Source: Amorphophallus konjac (taxonomy: Eukaryota > Streptophyta > Magnoliopsida > Alismatales > Araceae). From it: 64,000 nt of DNA. Location of the stretch: positions 293,806,642 to 293,870,641 of the forward strand of contig CM040123.1 in the NCBI GenBank assembly GCA_022559845.1. The letters are read 5' to 3'. The stretch's first letter is position 1, and the number at the start of each line of letters is the position of its first letter. Both the position numbers and the translations under genes were made by a program. The notes below the pieces were generated by a model. That model saw nothing but the letters and a program-made list of their open reading frames with translations, did not search any database and was not told where the DNA came from. Positions 42,409 through 53,923 of the stretch are shown piece by piece.

Positions 42409-43653
42409 CTACAGCCAATTGCCCACAACTTTGAGGCCCATCTTATCCCGATGACGCTCAAATACAGTCTGTGTCAAAGGCTTAGTCAGTGGATCTGCTA
42501 TGTTATCTTCTGACGGTACACGCTCTACCATCACATCTCCACGATCAACAATCTCCCGAATAAGGTGAAAGCGCCTGAGAATATGCTTTGACCTTTGGTG
42601 AGATCTCGGTTCCTTCACCTGGGCGATGGCCCCATTATTATCACAAAATAATGGGATGGGAGCTGATATCTCGGGAACTACGCCAAGTTCCAAGATGAAT
42701 TTCTTCATCCAGACGGCTTCCTTAGCAGCTTCAGCTGCAGCAATATATTCCGCCTCCGTCGTCGAATCTGCAGTCGTGTCTTGCTTGGAGCTTCTCCAAC
42801 TGACTGCCCCTCCATTCAACATGAATATAAATATAGACATGGATTTGCAGTCATCTGGATCTGACTGGAAACTAGAATCTGTGTAAGCTCTAAGCTGTAA
42901 GTCCTCTCCTCCATAAAGCAGAAAAAGATCCTTAGCCCTTCGCAGGTACTTAAGGATGCCCTTTACTGCCTTCCAGTGCTCTTCGCCTGGATTTGCCTGA
43001 TATCTACTGACAATGCTCAAAGCATTGGCAACATCAGGCCGTGTACATAGCATTGCATACATGATTGACCCTATCGCCGAAGCATAGGGTACCTTATTCA
43101 TGTGTGCCACCTCCTCAGAAGTTTTAGGACTCATCCCCTTGGATAGGAAAATTCCATGTCTCATGGGAATGAGACCTCTCTTGGAATTTTCCATCCTAAA
43201 CCTTTTGAGGATAGTGTCTATGTACATAGATTGAGATAATCCTAGCATCCTTTTAGATCTATCTCGATAGATCCTTATGCCCAGCACATAGGATGCTTCT
43301 CCCAAATCCTTCTTAGAGAAGGTCTTGGACAACCAAGACTTAGATGATGTCAACATCCCTACATCATTCCCAATGAGTAAGATGTCATCAACATAAAGGA
43401 CCAAGAAGGTCACTGAGCTCCCACTGACCTTCTTGTAAACACAGGGTTCATCTTCATTCGGAATGAAGTTGAAAGATTTGATAGCCTCGTCAAATCTTAA
43501 GTTCCAGCTTCTAGATGCCTGCTTTAATCCATAAATGGACCTTTGAAGTTTGCATACGTTATTAGGATGTGGCTTGGAGGTGAATCCCTCAGGCTGTACC
43601 ATGTACACCTCTTCTGACAGGTTTCCATTAAGAAAAGCTGTCTTCACATCCAT
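42409..43653 (-). pseudogene. C2 RT C-terminal half and RNase H
   Basis: 414 residues after the second stop. MDVKTAFLNG at the start is the second RT block, YGLKQASRSW follows, and the catalytic YVDD is at 87-90. RNase H shows AYTDSSF, STTEAEYIAA, FCDNNGAI and the C-terminal HILRRFHLIRE block, so all catalytic acids are visible. It is the same frame as the upstream segment. Only the TGA at 43654-43656 (probably from TGG) separates them. Confidence 0.9.
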
Positions 43654-43752
43654 TTTTCAGATCTCATAATCCAGGTATGCAGCAATGGCAAGGAGGATTC
43701 TGATTGACTTAACCATGGCTACCGGCGAAAACGTCTCGTCATAGTCAATGCC

Positions 43753-46353
43753 TTACCTTTGACGATATCCTTTCGCCACTAGTCTAGCCTTGTATGTGTC
43801 AACCTGTCCATCTGCACCGATTTTCCTTTTGAAAATCCATTTGCAGCCGATCGGGACCTTCCCTTCGGGTACATCAACTAAGTTCCAAACTTTGTTGGTG
43901 TACATGGACTGGATCTCTGAATCCATTGCCTCTTGCCATTTCTCGGAGTCTACACTATGGATTGCCTCCTGGTATGACTGAGGATCATCATCCTCATCGA
44001 TACTTACCTTAGAGGACCCCTCTAAGACATGTTCAACATATCTCTCAGGTTCTCTCGGTAGTCTACCATATCTCCGTAGTGTCAGTGTTTCACCTTGAAT
44101 AGGATCAACCGATACAGTCTCATCTAATGAGTGTGTGTCTATGGGTTGTGGTTCTTGGACCTCGTCCAATTCTATCTGGCTCCCACTATTTTTCTGGAGT
44201 AGATATTCTCTTTCCAGAAATACAGCTCTCTTGGCCACCAAGACCCTTTGCTCAGAAGGGTGATAGAAATAATATCCAAACGTCTCCTTTGGATATCCCA
44301 CAAACCTACACTTATCGGTTCTCGACTCAAGCTTATCACTCTCGTTCTTCTTTACATGAGCAGGACACCCCCAAATTTTAATGTGATTAAAATTTGGTTT
44401 CCTGCCCTTCCATATCTCATATGGTATAGAAGGAACTGATTTACTTGAGATCCTATTCAATAAATAAGCCACAGTCTCTAACGCATAGTCCCAGAGAGAC
44501 AAGGGTAGCCCTGACATAGACATCATGGATCGGACCATGTCTAACAAGGTCCTGTTTCTCCTCTCGGATACACCATTATGCTGTGGTGTATACGGTGGAG
44601 TCCACTGAGAAACTGTTCCATGGTCTTTAAGATAAGAAGTGAATTCATGGCTTAAGTATTCACCTCCTCGATCCGATCGAAGAGCCTTAATACTTTTGCA
44701 TGTCTGTTTCTCTACTTCATTCTTGTATTCCTTAAACTTCTCAAAGGCTTGTGACTTATGTCTCATTAAATACACATAGCCATATCTAGAGAAGTCATCA
44801 ATAAAAGAAATGAAATAGAGATAACCTCCTTTTACTTCTATGGACATGGGTCCACACACATCCGAGTGTATGAGCTCGAGAAGGTCAACAGCCCTCTCTC
44901 CATATCCACCAAAGGAAGCCTTAGTCATTTTCCCCATGAGACACGACTCACAGGTATCAAATGGCTTGTATTCGAACGAATTCAAATACCCATCTGAGTG
45001 TAAGTGAGAGACTCTTTTCTCACCTACATGACCAAGTCTGCAATGCCATAGATATGCAGAATTCACTTCATCAGCATTGAAAATTTGCATAACATTAGAA
45101 CGTGTATCTAATACATATAGACCATTGACTAATGAACCATTGGCTATAACCAAACAATTATTCATTATAGAGCACCCAGTGCTATTAAAAGCCAATGTAT
45201 ATCCAATGTTATACAAGCCAGAGATTGAAATAATGTTCTTAATAATATTAGGAACATAATAACAGTCATTCAACTCCAGAATGACTCCTGAAGGTAAACT
45301 GAGGCGTGCAGTCCCGACAGCTTTGGTAGAAACTAAAGCTCCATTGCCCATCCTCAGTTCAATCTCATTTTTGCCCAATCGCCTTCTATTTGCCAGCACC
45401 TGCATAGAATTACAGATTTGAGATGCACATCCAGTATCCAATACCCATGATGTGAATTCCATATATGACAAATTAAGGTCTATGACAAAAATACCTTCAT
45501 TTAGAATTGCCTTGCAATTCCTTTTCCAATGCCCAGTTTCCCCGCATCGAAAATATTTGTCTTCCTTTTCATTCTTCTTGCCCTTCCCTTTGTCAACTTT
45601 GGCGAGTTGCTTACCCGTGGCATTTTTCTTTCCTTTCCCTTTGTTACTTGTAGTGGATATCTGGGTGGCCTTCCTTTTCTTATTGGCCCGGCCAATAATC
45701 ATTACAGAAGAAGATGATTTATCTTTCTGCATAGTTCCTTCAGCACTCTTTAACATGTTGAGCAGCTCCGGAAGAGTTGCATCAATTCTATTCATGTTAA
45801 AGTTTATGATGAAGGAAGAAAAGGAATCGGGCAATGACTGAAGTATAAGATCAATGCACAGTTCAAGATCCAACTTGAACCCCAGTGCATTGAGTCTCTC
45901 TATCCACTCCATCATTTTCAATACATGAGCCTGTACTGAAGAACCCTCAGACATCCGTGTCCTGAAAAGCCTTTTGGAGATGTCATACCTCTCAATCCTA
46001 CCCTGCTCCCCGAAGAGCTGGCGTAGATTGAGAAGTATACTTCTACAATCAGTCTTTTCAAATTGCCTCTGTAGCTCGGGAGCCATAGAGGCCAACATGT
46101 AACATTGGGAAAGGGAGGAGTCCTCAGACCACTTGGCATAAGCTAGTAACTCGCCCTCGTCGGCATCAGGAGCTGGCTCAGAATGAACCGTGTCCAACAC
46201 GTACGCAATCTTTTCGGCGGTAAGGACTATGCGTAGATTACGCAACCAATCCGAGTAGTTCGGTCCAGTTAATCTATTTGCATCCAAGATGCCGCGGAGG
46301 GGGTTGGACGACGACATTGTAATCTGGATAAGAAATAAAAGACAACTTAGCAT
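43753..46353 (-). pseudogene. C2 gag, protease, integrase, RT N-terminus
   Basis: 866 residues. Gag covers about 15-260. The zinc knuckle at 267-280 has Cys270, His275 and Cys280, but Tyr267 in place of the first Cys. Protease has DTG at 306-308. The integrase finger is His437, His442, Cys468, Cys471, and the DDE residues are Asp498, Asp561, Glu597 (35 apart). RT begins near 800 and the frame ends at TAA (43753-43755) after ARLVAKGYRQR, where a Gly/Glu-type codon is usual. The initiating Met may be the second one (residue 13, in TMSSSN), which matches related gag starts. Just two nonsense changes inactivate the polyprotein. Confidence 0.9.
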
Positions 46354-46500
46354 GTGTTCAAATTCTAACTTAGATGTGGTTTCTTATCTTAGTTAGTCCC
46401 ACTATTTTTCGATCGAACTATATAACCCTCAGTATATAGAACGGGAGATCAACGAGATCAACCTAGTGGGTCGGAATCCCAACGAGACTGATGTACGACC

Positions 46501-46784
46501 TTGTGGAAAGCACAACAAGCCATACACCATCTCAAGGGTAGTCAACAAGCACTTGCATCTAATGCAATATCCGATATTCGGCCCCCGAGAAATCATCCCC
46601 TTGTGAAAAGTACAACAAAGGATATTCTCGGTTAGATCTAACCATCATTACAACATAGCAATGAGTTCATGACCCGACCCTTGTGAAAAGCACAACAAAG
46701 CCGAGTTCAATTCCTCACCCCATTGAGGCCGAGCCTTGGAGTTTAATCCCGTCCCCAAACTCATGGACCTTGTGGAAAGCACAA
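46501..46784 (-). repeat. Four stem-loop repeats in C2 leader
   Basis: TTGTG(G/A)AAAG(C/T)ACAA occurs at 46501-46515, 46601-46615, 46681-46695 and 46770-46784, each followed by CAA. TTGTG pairs with CACAA around a 5-base loop (the second copy has one mismatch). Around copy 4 CATGGA/TCCATG, and around copy 2 GAGAA/TTCTC, extend the pairing. Spacing is 100, 80 and 89 bp. Confidence 0.88.
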
Positions 46785-48051
46785 CAAATCCATGAAATGA
46801 AGACGTTCAGTCACTCCATAATGATGGAGGGCCACGACGACTCCTAGAGCCACGCTTACCAGATCTAAAATTTAAACGCGAGGAAATTTAATTTTATCTT
46901 GATCTCACCCTAGGTGGTAATATAAATATATCCAATATATTTACCGTACCTAGTAGTTTGCACAAAATAAATGCATCCAATGTAAAAATAAACGCAAGTG
47001 ATCATGGACTTTAACCCTAATGTAACTAAGACATCCGGCCCGCTTCCGAAGCAGCTGGATCGTCCTCGTCGGGTGTGCTCCACGCTTTCAGACTCCGACG
47101 CCCTTACAACTTTTACACGGCACGCAGGCCGGAAAAATTAAATTACATGTGACTCAAATTCCAGCAGCCCTTAGGGCGAGTACAACAATGGAGGAAGATA
47201 GAAGTACATTGAAATTTTGACAGAGAGAGAAAGGAGGTTCGCAGACCCCAATTAATTATATTAATCCAAGTCCATGATCACTTGTCAACCCATTCAAATA
47301 AAATCAATCAAGGGTTATTTTCTGAAAATAATCCTTACTTTTGAATTTAAAAATGGGATGTGTAAACAAAAACATGCTAGCTTTATTTAATTTTAAAAAT
47401 CAAAGCATGATTAACTAAAATTAAACACACAAGCAGTCCAATACAAGATAAATAAAGTAAAGCACGTAAAGAACCATCATTTTCTACAGGGGCATCTAAT
47501 TGAGATAATTAATTAAATTTAAATTTAATTATCCAATAATCAAATTTAAACTTAAAATTTAAACATGCCAATAATTTAAATTTAAATTCAAACTAATTAT
47601 CTAATAATTTTGTTTGAAAATAAATTTAAATAATGTAATTATTCTCAATTAGTAATTTTCTAAAATTCAAAATTTGAATTTAATAATTATCTAATAATTA
47701 AAATTCAAATAATTGAATTTTCCACATTTAATTTTAATAAAATTTAAAATTTGAATTTTTTAATTATCTAATAATTAAAAATTCAAAAACTTAAATTTTA
47801 CTGAAGTAACTTCAATTATTACCATTTTATCTCAAGATAAAAAGTAATTATCTCACCTTGGTAAATTCAAATCGGTTAAATAAAATTTACCATTCGACAT
47901 TTACTATTGAGATAATACTATTTAACTTATGAAATAAAATTCTATTTAATTTACTGAGTATTTTAATATATATATCTAATATATATATTATCAATACTAC
48001 ATTAAAGTAAATTAAAATAAAACAAAAAATTTTTTTTAACGAAAAAAAATT

Positions 48052-48300
48052 CCCTGCGGCAGCATGGGCGCGGCCGGCCACGCAGGACGCGTGGGCGGTC
48101 GCGCCCACGCCGGCGCCCGCACGCGGGCGCCCCCGTGGCGGGCGCCCGCGTTGCAGGCGCCGCCCGCGGCGCCCGCCGCGTGGCGGGCGCGCCCGCTCGC
48201 CCCTCCCGGGGGCGCTGACCCGAGGGTGCCGTGTGCGCCGCCCACGCGGCGCACGCGGCGGGCGCAGAGCGCCCAGGGCGCAGTGCGCCCACTCCGGGGC
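48052..48300. other. GC-rich block in C2 leader
   Basis: About 250 bp made almost wholly of G and C with many CpG and GCGCCC/GGGCGC words, bordered on both sides by A/T runs (for example the T and A runs at 48029-48050 and 48301-48330). Confidence 0.9.
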
Positions 48301-48471
48301 TAAATTTTTCTTTTAATTTTTTTTTTAAAAATTTGCTCTCCTGATGCCCAGCATCCAAGAAAAATAGAAATGCCCAGCACTCCTGTCTCCAAATAATAAT
48401 CGAAGATTTAAGAATGCCCCAAAAACACGGTTCTTAACGGCGATAAAAACACCGACCAGAGCGCGAACCTG

Positions 48472-48483
48472 GCTCTGATACCA
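48472..48483 (-). promoter_or_regulatory. C2 primer-binding site
   Basis: TGGTATCAGAGC on the minus strand, one base from the 5' LTR; initiator-tRNA-Met type, and the match continues with CAGG. Confidence 0.93.
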
Positions 48484-48484
48484 C

Positions 48485-50070
48485 TGTAAGGTTTCGTACA
48501 GCACCTACGGGCTACGCAGCGGATAACAAAAATTCATTTGCCCGATCCTGGTGTTGTGGAAAGCTTAATCTGTGCTCTAATCGGTGTTTTTAATACCCTA
48601 ATTACGGGTTGCGTGTTTCACCTTGCGTGGAACAACGCTGTCCGCTAAGCCCGATGCAGAGAAACCGAGCCGCACAGCTGTACGGCCTCTAGAGAAGATC
48701 CACACTGACCCTTGCGCAGCGACGGTACCTCCCCGGCATAACTTTCCCCGGCTCTAACACCTTCTGGAGAGAGAGAGAGCAAGGGGGAGAAAGGGGGAGG
48801 CTAATCCTCTCCCTTAAGCTTAATGCTTGGTTAGCTTAAGGGAAGGAAAGAAGAAGCTAAGAGTTCGAATGAACTCACGTAGATGGCTATATATAGAGTT
48901 TATGCTTATTAGAAAAGGGCTCCAAAAGACCGAAACTGTATATATATCCTATCTCATATTATACATATGTATTAAACTCCATTTACACTCCTTTCCAAAA
49001 GGAATTAAAAGGAAATAATACATACATTTGTATAATAATTATCCGTCACACAAGAATCCATTGTGTGTGATCCTCTAGGCCCATAGCCACTCTAGTTTAA
49101 GGCCCATTAACTTCTAATTCCTAATTAGAAGTAAATTAAATGTATTATTCGTTTCTACAAGTGCCGAATAATAGTTTAATTCATTCCGAACCTTCGATCA
49201 CGTTGGGTCAAGCAAATCCGCGTGATCCTAGAGGACGCCGGGTTTAAACCAGCCTGTCTGGTACCTGTAAGTCCACAGTTACCGCATCGATATAATCCCT
49301 CACTCCTTCTATGAGTCTGGTACGATCGAGGGTACGGTATCTGTCAAACCCCATGATCGTGCCATTTGACTATGACCTCCTTAAAGTGTATGACGTCCGT
49401 TCTAAACGAACTCACACGACCCTGGCCAGGGATTTAACGGAGCGTCAATGTCATGACCCATTAACTGTCTGATATATACCCGACAGTGAGCGATCCCCTC
49501 TTGACCATTGATGATCTTCACACGTATCCTGGAGTGGTTAATGACTCGACAACTCATGACTTATGGTTAAAGTCACTTAGCTAAGTAATTAAACCATTCC
49601 AGTCCTCGTGTAAGATCCGATCAATGTCTCAGACCAAAGGACCAACGATGTTACTGTGACCGTTGGATCTTCAGTTGACATTAGGTATAATCAACCATCT
49701 GAAGATCCAATAGCGGATCAGTTCAGTGCACATCCTCCAAGGACATACACCTACACATATGTGTTGGTGTCCCGCACCAATGACCATGAGACTGGTCACT
49801 GACACATCATGTGTACTGGTTTAATAGGTAATCAAAGTCCCCGAGTGATTACCCTCCAACCAGGAACAGTTTAAGGTATCTGTACATGTAATGTCAATCT
49901 CATGTTCGAGATCCCATCTCGAGCTGACTTTACAACCACATATCCTAGGGACAACGTAAAGTAACACAATCGCATATTTACGCTCAAACACCACTTTATT
50001 AATGAACAAGATCGTACAACTATTGGGCCTACCCGACCCGAAATTTACCTGTAGCACACCAACACTAACA
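48485..50070 (-). repeat. C2 5' LTR (1,586 bp)
   Basis: Partner of 40809-42394, at a constant offset of 7,676. Ends TGTAAGG ... CTAACA. Confidence 0.93.
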
Positions 50071-52112
50071 AATACATCCTTCTTCTTCCCTGCCAATATC
50101 AAGATTTAAGTAAGAAAAATCTTTGATAAGACAAGTCATACCTTCTCTGTGGCTTGCTAATGTTGCCATCGGTCTTCTGCTAACATCGTCTCCTAGAACA
50201 TTTATTTTTCCTGGATGATATTGAATAGTAAAGTCAAAGTCTTTGAGATACTCTAACCATTTGCGTTGTCGCATATTTAATTCCTTCTGGGTGAAAAAAT
50301 ATTTCAGACTTTTATGATTTGAGAATATAGTGAATTTCTCTGCATAAAGGTAATGTCGCCATATCTTCAAAGCGAAAATAACCGCAGCTAATTCCATATC
50401 ATGCATAGGGTAATTCTCTTCATGACGCTAGAATTGTCTTGAGGAATAACTAATCACCTTCCCATTTTGCATGAGAACACATCCGAGGCCAATGCCAGAT
50501 GCATCCATATAGACTTCAAATCCACCACCCTCAATGGGCAATGCCAGAATAGGGGCTGTGGTGAGGTGATCCTTAAGATTTAGAAAGCTCTCCTCACAGT
50601 CTTTCGACCATACAAAAGGATTTTCTTTTCTTATAAGTCTAGTCAAAGGAATGACGATCTTAGAGAAATTCTTAATAAATCTCATGTAATAACCAGCTAG
50701 CCCAAGAAAGCTTCTTACTTCTGACACGGTTGTTGGCCGGCTCCAGTTCTTAACATCTTCCACCGTAAAAGGATCGACATCAATACCTTCCTTTGAAATG
50801 ATATGGCCAAGGAATGCGACTTCCTTTAGCTAGAACTCACACTTACTATGCTTTGCATAGAGTTTGTGTTCTCTTAGCATTTGTAAGGCTATCTTTAAGT
50901 GCTTTTCATGTTCTTCCTTAGCCTTGGAATAAATAAGGATATCATCGATGAAGACGACCATAAACTGGTCAAGATAGGGCTTGAAGATATTATTCATAAG
51001 TTGCATAAAAGCTTCCGGAGCATTAGTTAATCCGGACGGCATTACTACAAACTCATAGTGGCCATACGGCTCCGAAAAGTAATCTTGTAAATGTCTTCAT
51101 CTTTGATCCTGAGCTGATGATAACCAGATCTGAGGTCTATTTTAGAAAAATACTCTGCTCCCAAAATTTGATCAAAGAGCTCATCGATACGTGGCAACGG
51201 ATACTTGTTCTTGATAGTAAGCTGATTCAGTCGTCGGTAATCGATACACAGTCTGATAGATCCATCATTCTTTTTAACAAATAGAACTGGCGCACCCCAA
51301 GGGGATGTGCTAGGTCGAATGAATCTATTTTCCAATAACTCCTGAAGCTGTTTCTTCAATTCCTTAAGTTCTATGGGGGACATCCTGTAGGGAGCTATTG
51401 AAACAGGTGCTGCTCCGAGAACAAGTTCAATGTTGAAGTTTACTTCCCTTTCGGGTGATAAATCGGGTAAATCTGAGGGAAATACATCCGAAAATTCATT
51501 GACAATAGGGATGTCTTCTAAGACAATCTCCTTGGATTCGGTGAGGATTACGGAAGCAAGAAAAGTGACACATCCTTGCGAAATAAGTTTGAAAGCGTGT
51601 AGATATGAAATTATGGTAGGATGCTTCCTATATTTGATACCAAGGAAGGAAAACCTTGGAAGACCAGTTTTCTGAAAAGAGATAATTCTGTTTCGGCAAT
51701 TAATGTAGGCATCGTGGTCCACTAGCCAATCCACACCTAGAATGGCATCGTAGCCCTCCATATCATGGCATACGGGGTTTGCAGGAAGATTGTGACCTTC
51801 TACTACCACCTCACTATCAGGATAATAGTTGATAAGTTTAGTTCTAGGACCTAAAGGTGTAGTAATAGCAAGGTCCGAAGGTAAATGAACTGATGAAATA
51901 GGCAAAGTCTTTGCAAAAGTAGTGGATATAAAGGAATGAGAAGCACCAGTATCAAATAATATGAATGTAGGACGGGAATAGATCTGGATAGTACCTTCCA
52001 TTAGCCCATCATTCGGGGGCACTTCTTCCTCTTCCAGAATAGCATTTAAACGAGCCTGACGCTTACGTCCACTCTCGGAAGATAGTTCCTTCATAAGGGA
52101 AAAATCCGGCAT
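50071..52112 (-). pseudogene. D3 protease, reverse transcriptase, RNase H
   Basis: Protease [11 protein letters not shown] near 51945 and the ILGVDWL motif near 51740. RT has the first blocks at 51045-51330 ([23 protein letters not shown]), a frameshift near 51045, then the catalytic FIDD box near 50960. A TAG at 50830-50832, probably from TGG, follows. RNase H has MDASG near 50510, a TAG at 50428-50430, ELAAVIFALK near 50390 and SNHKSLKY near 50310, where Asp of the usual TDHKSL is replaced by Asn, so a catalytic acid is lost. The frame runs to the C2 insertion. The product would be inactive even without the stops. Confidence 0.87.
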
Positions 52113-52114
52113 GC

Positions 52115-52982
52115 GGTGCTCCCTGCTGCCGCATCGTAGAAACGCGCCAAGGTGCTTCCAGCATTCTTCGGCCGAATGACCAAATTTCTTGCAAAAAGTA
52201 CAGGCCGTGGCGACCTGCTTATCTTCTTCTTTGACTTTCTTGTTTTTATGGTAACCACTACCATTCCCATTTAGGGACCTCTTCTTACTATCACGGGATT
52301 TGTAAGGTTCCGTGATGCTGAATTTGCTTTTCTTATCATGCCGATCAGACCTTCGGCTTGGTTATTCGCCCTTTCCTTTCAACTTCTCGACCTTCTCGAA
52401 GGTCCGTTCGCACAGATATGCCCGTTGGACCATCTCCGCATAAGTACGGATATTTTGAGTTCCGAGCTGCTGAATAAAATCGGGCCTTAACCCATCCATG
52501 AACCTATTCACCTTTAGTAAGTCGGTACTGACCAGATGAGGAGCATATGGCGCCAGCCTGGAAAACTGAAGCTCATATTCTGCCATCGACAACATGCCCT
52601 GGTGCAGAGATGGAAATTCCATAGTCTTCCGCTCCTTGACGTGCTCAGAAAAATATTTGGCTCGGAATAGGGTAAGAAAACCTTCCCATGAATGAGGTGC
52701 ATCTGCTGACGGTGCCGGAACCGACTTCCACCATGTATGTGCATCTTTATTAAGTTGAAAAGTGGCAAGACGTACTTTCTCTTGGTCAGCACATTATATG
52801 ACCTCAAATATGCGGTTCATCTCATCAATCCAGTTTTCAGCTTCGTTTGGATTAGAAGAACCATAGAATCGTGGAGGGTTTAGACTCCGAAAGTTGCGAT
52901 GTAAATCTCTAGCTCTTGCTCCTGCGCCAACTTGCGCCATCGTTTGCAATGCCTGAGTAAGACTAGCGATGGTCTCTTGCAT
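52115..52982 (-). pseudogene. D3 gag
   Basis: One frame from ATG at 52982 to the protease, with TAA at 52794-52796 and TAA at 52362-52364 (both from CAA by inference). LNPPRFYG near 52870, the capsid run MAEYELQFSRLAPYAPHL near 52560 and YAEMVQRA match the D4 gag. A first zinc knuckle [14 protein letters not shown] is intact (about 52150-52200). The second has lost its first and last Cys (Phe at both). Confidence 0.85.
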
Positions 52983-53218
52983 TCCGTTTCAATCTACGCG
53001 ATGAGCCATTGAGATAATATTATACCTGAGAGACATAACAAATCGTTAACTCTCATGGAATTCAGAAGGCTTAATCTAGAGCTAATTTTACTATCTCATC
53101 CCGAGCTCTACCCAATTCTCACATAGGTGGAGAGTTTCTTCCTTAGTTCATAGGTGCGGTCCTTAAACCTTGGACTTAACCTATGACATGACTTTTTCCT
53201 AGGACTTCTAATCCTAGA

Positions 53219-53230
53219 GCTCTGATACCA
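53219..53230 (-). promoter_or_regulatory. D3 primer-binding site
   Basis: TGGTATCAGAGC on the minus strand, seven bases from the LTR end, the same spacing style as in D4 (five bases). Confidence 0.9.
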
Positions 53231-53237
53231 CCTTAAC

Positions 53238-53889
53238 TGTCACGCCCCGAGATTATGCAGCGGAAATAATCGGGAACGTGAACAACCGGCTTGGTAAGCC
53301 TCGAGCAAGCAATATAATCAGAGCGTAATAACAATCACACAAAGTAATTACACAATAATTTAATCAACCTTCACTTTTATATCATATCAAATAACCATAA
53401 GTCAAGTACATAATATCCCACTTTCTTTCTAGACTCAAATAAAGATAAAATTACATAGACTCAATCTAGACATAATTTGACATTCTAAGTCTTCACTCAA
53501 GTCCATATATCCTTTAATCGCTCTTGGACCCGCTACTTAAGTAATCCGAATCCGATTCACCCGTAATTCCTGAAAAGATTAAAAAATAGGTAATGAGCAC
53601 ACTTGCCTAGTAGGTATCTTCGCATCAACATGATTGGCAATGTTAAAGTAATTAATGTCTTAGCTCTAAAGAAATAAGATAAAATCATGCAGATACGATA
53701 AATTACGTGAAAAAAAACTTAAAGTAATGTTACTTTGGCCTTTTCATGAACAGGAATGTAACAAGAATATACTAGAAAGTCATGTAACAAGCAATTAAGT
53801 CTTTTTTGCTTAATAGCAAGTACTTCGTGAATTCATGTAGATTTTTGTGGATCCCGTGGACATTTCACTTATTTTTAAAGAAAGTACTC
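53238..53889 (-). repeat. D3 5' LTR, U5-side part
   Basis: It starts TGTCACGCCCCGAG (plus). Its reverse complement matches the last part of the D4 LTR, including the CGTTCCG...GCGTGACA end and the stretch around TTTTTCAGGTAT. It is broken off by the LINE insertion. No gene. Confidence 0.75.
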
Positions 53890-53923
53890 CCAACGTAATG
53901 CGACGCTAGTAGCATCATATCCC

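Larger units (their letters stand above)
46354..48471 (-). other. C2 leader region
   Basis: About 2.1 kb between PBS and gag with no recognised protein. From gag outwards it holds four stem-loop repeats (46501-46784), a moderately AT-rich part, a very AT-rich part (about 47340-48050), then a very GC-rich block (48052-48300) and an AT-rich end at the PBS. A 118-codon minus frame (48002-48358) across the GC block is Ala/Arg/Gly/Pro-rich as any frame there would be, and I do not call it a gene. Confidence 0.75.
40809..50070 (-). mobile_element. C2: full-length Ty1/copia element
   Basis: 9,262 bp. LTRs of exactly 1,586 bp each (40809-42394 and 48485-50070), ends TGTAAGG ... CTAACA, 5-bp duplication AATAC, PBS 48472-48483, purine tract at 42395-42404. 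One long gag-pol frame (46353-42409) is broken by only two stops. The leader between PBS and gag is unusually long (about 2.1 kb). Gag type and LTR length suggest the Tork/Angela/TAR part of copia, but I do not fix the lineage. Confidence 0.93.

Noticed and set aside
48002..48358. Ala/Arg/Gly/Pro-rich 118-codon frame over the C2 GC block
   Set aside because: All frames through such GC-rich DNA stay open, and a plus-strand frame is equally good. No domain, no family support.
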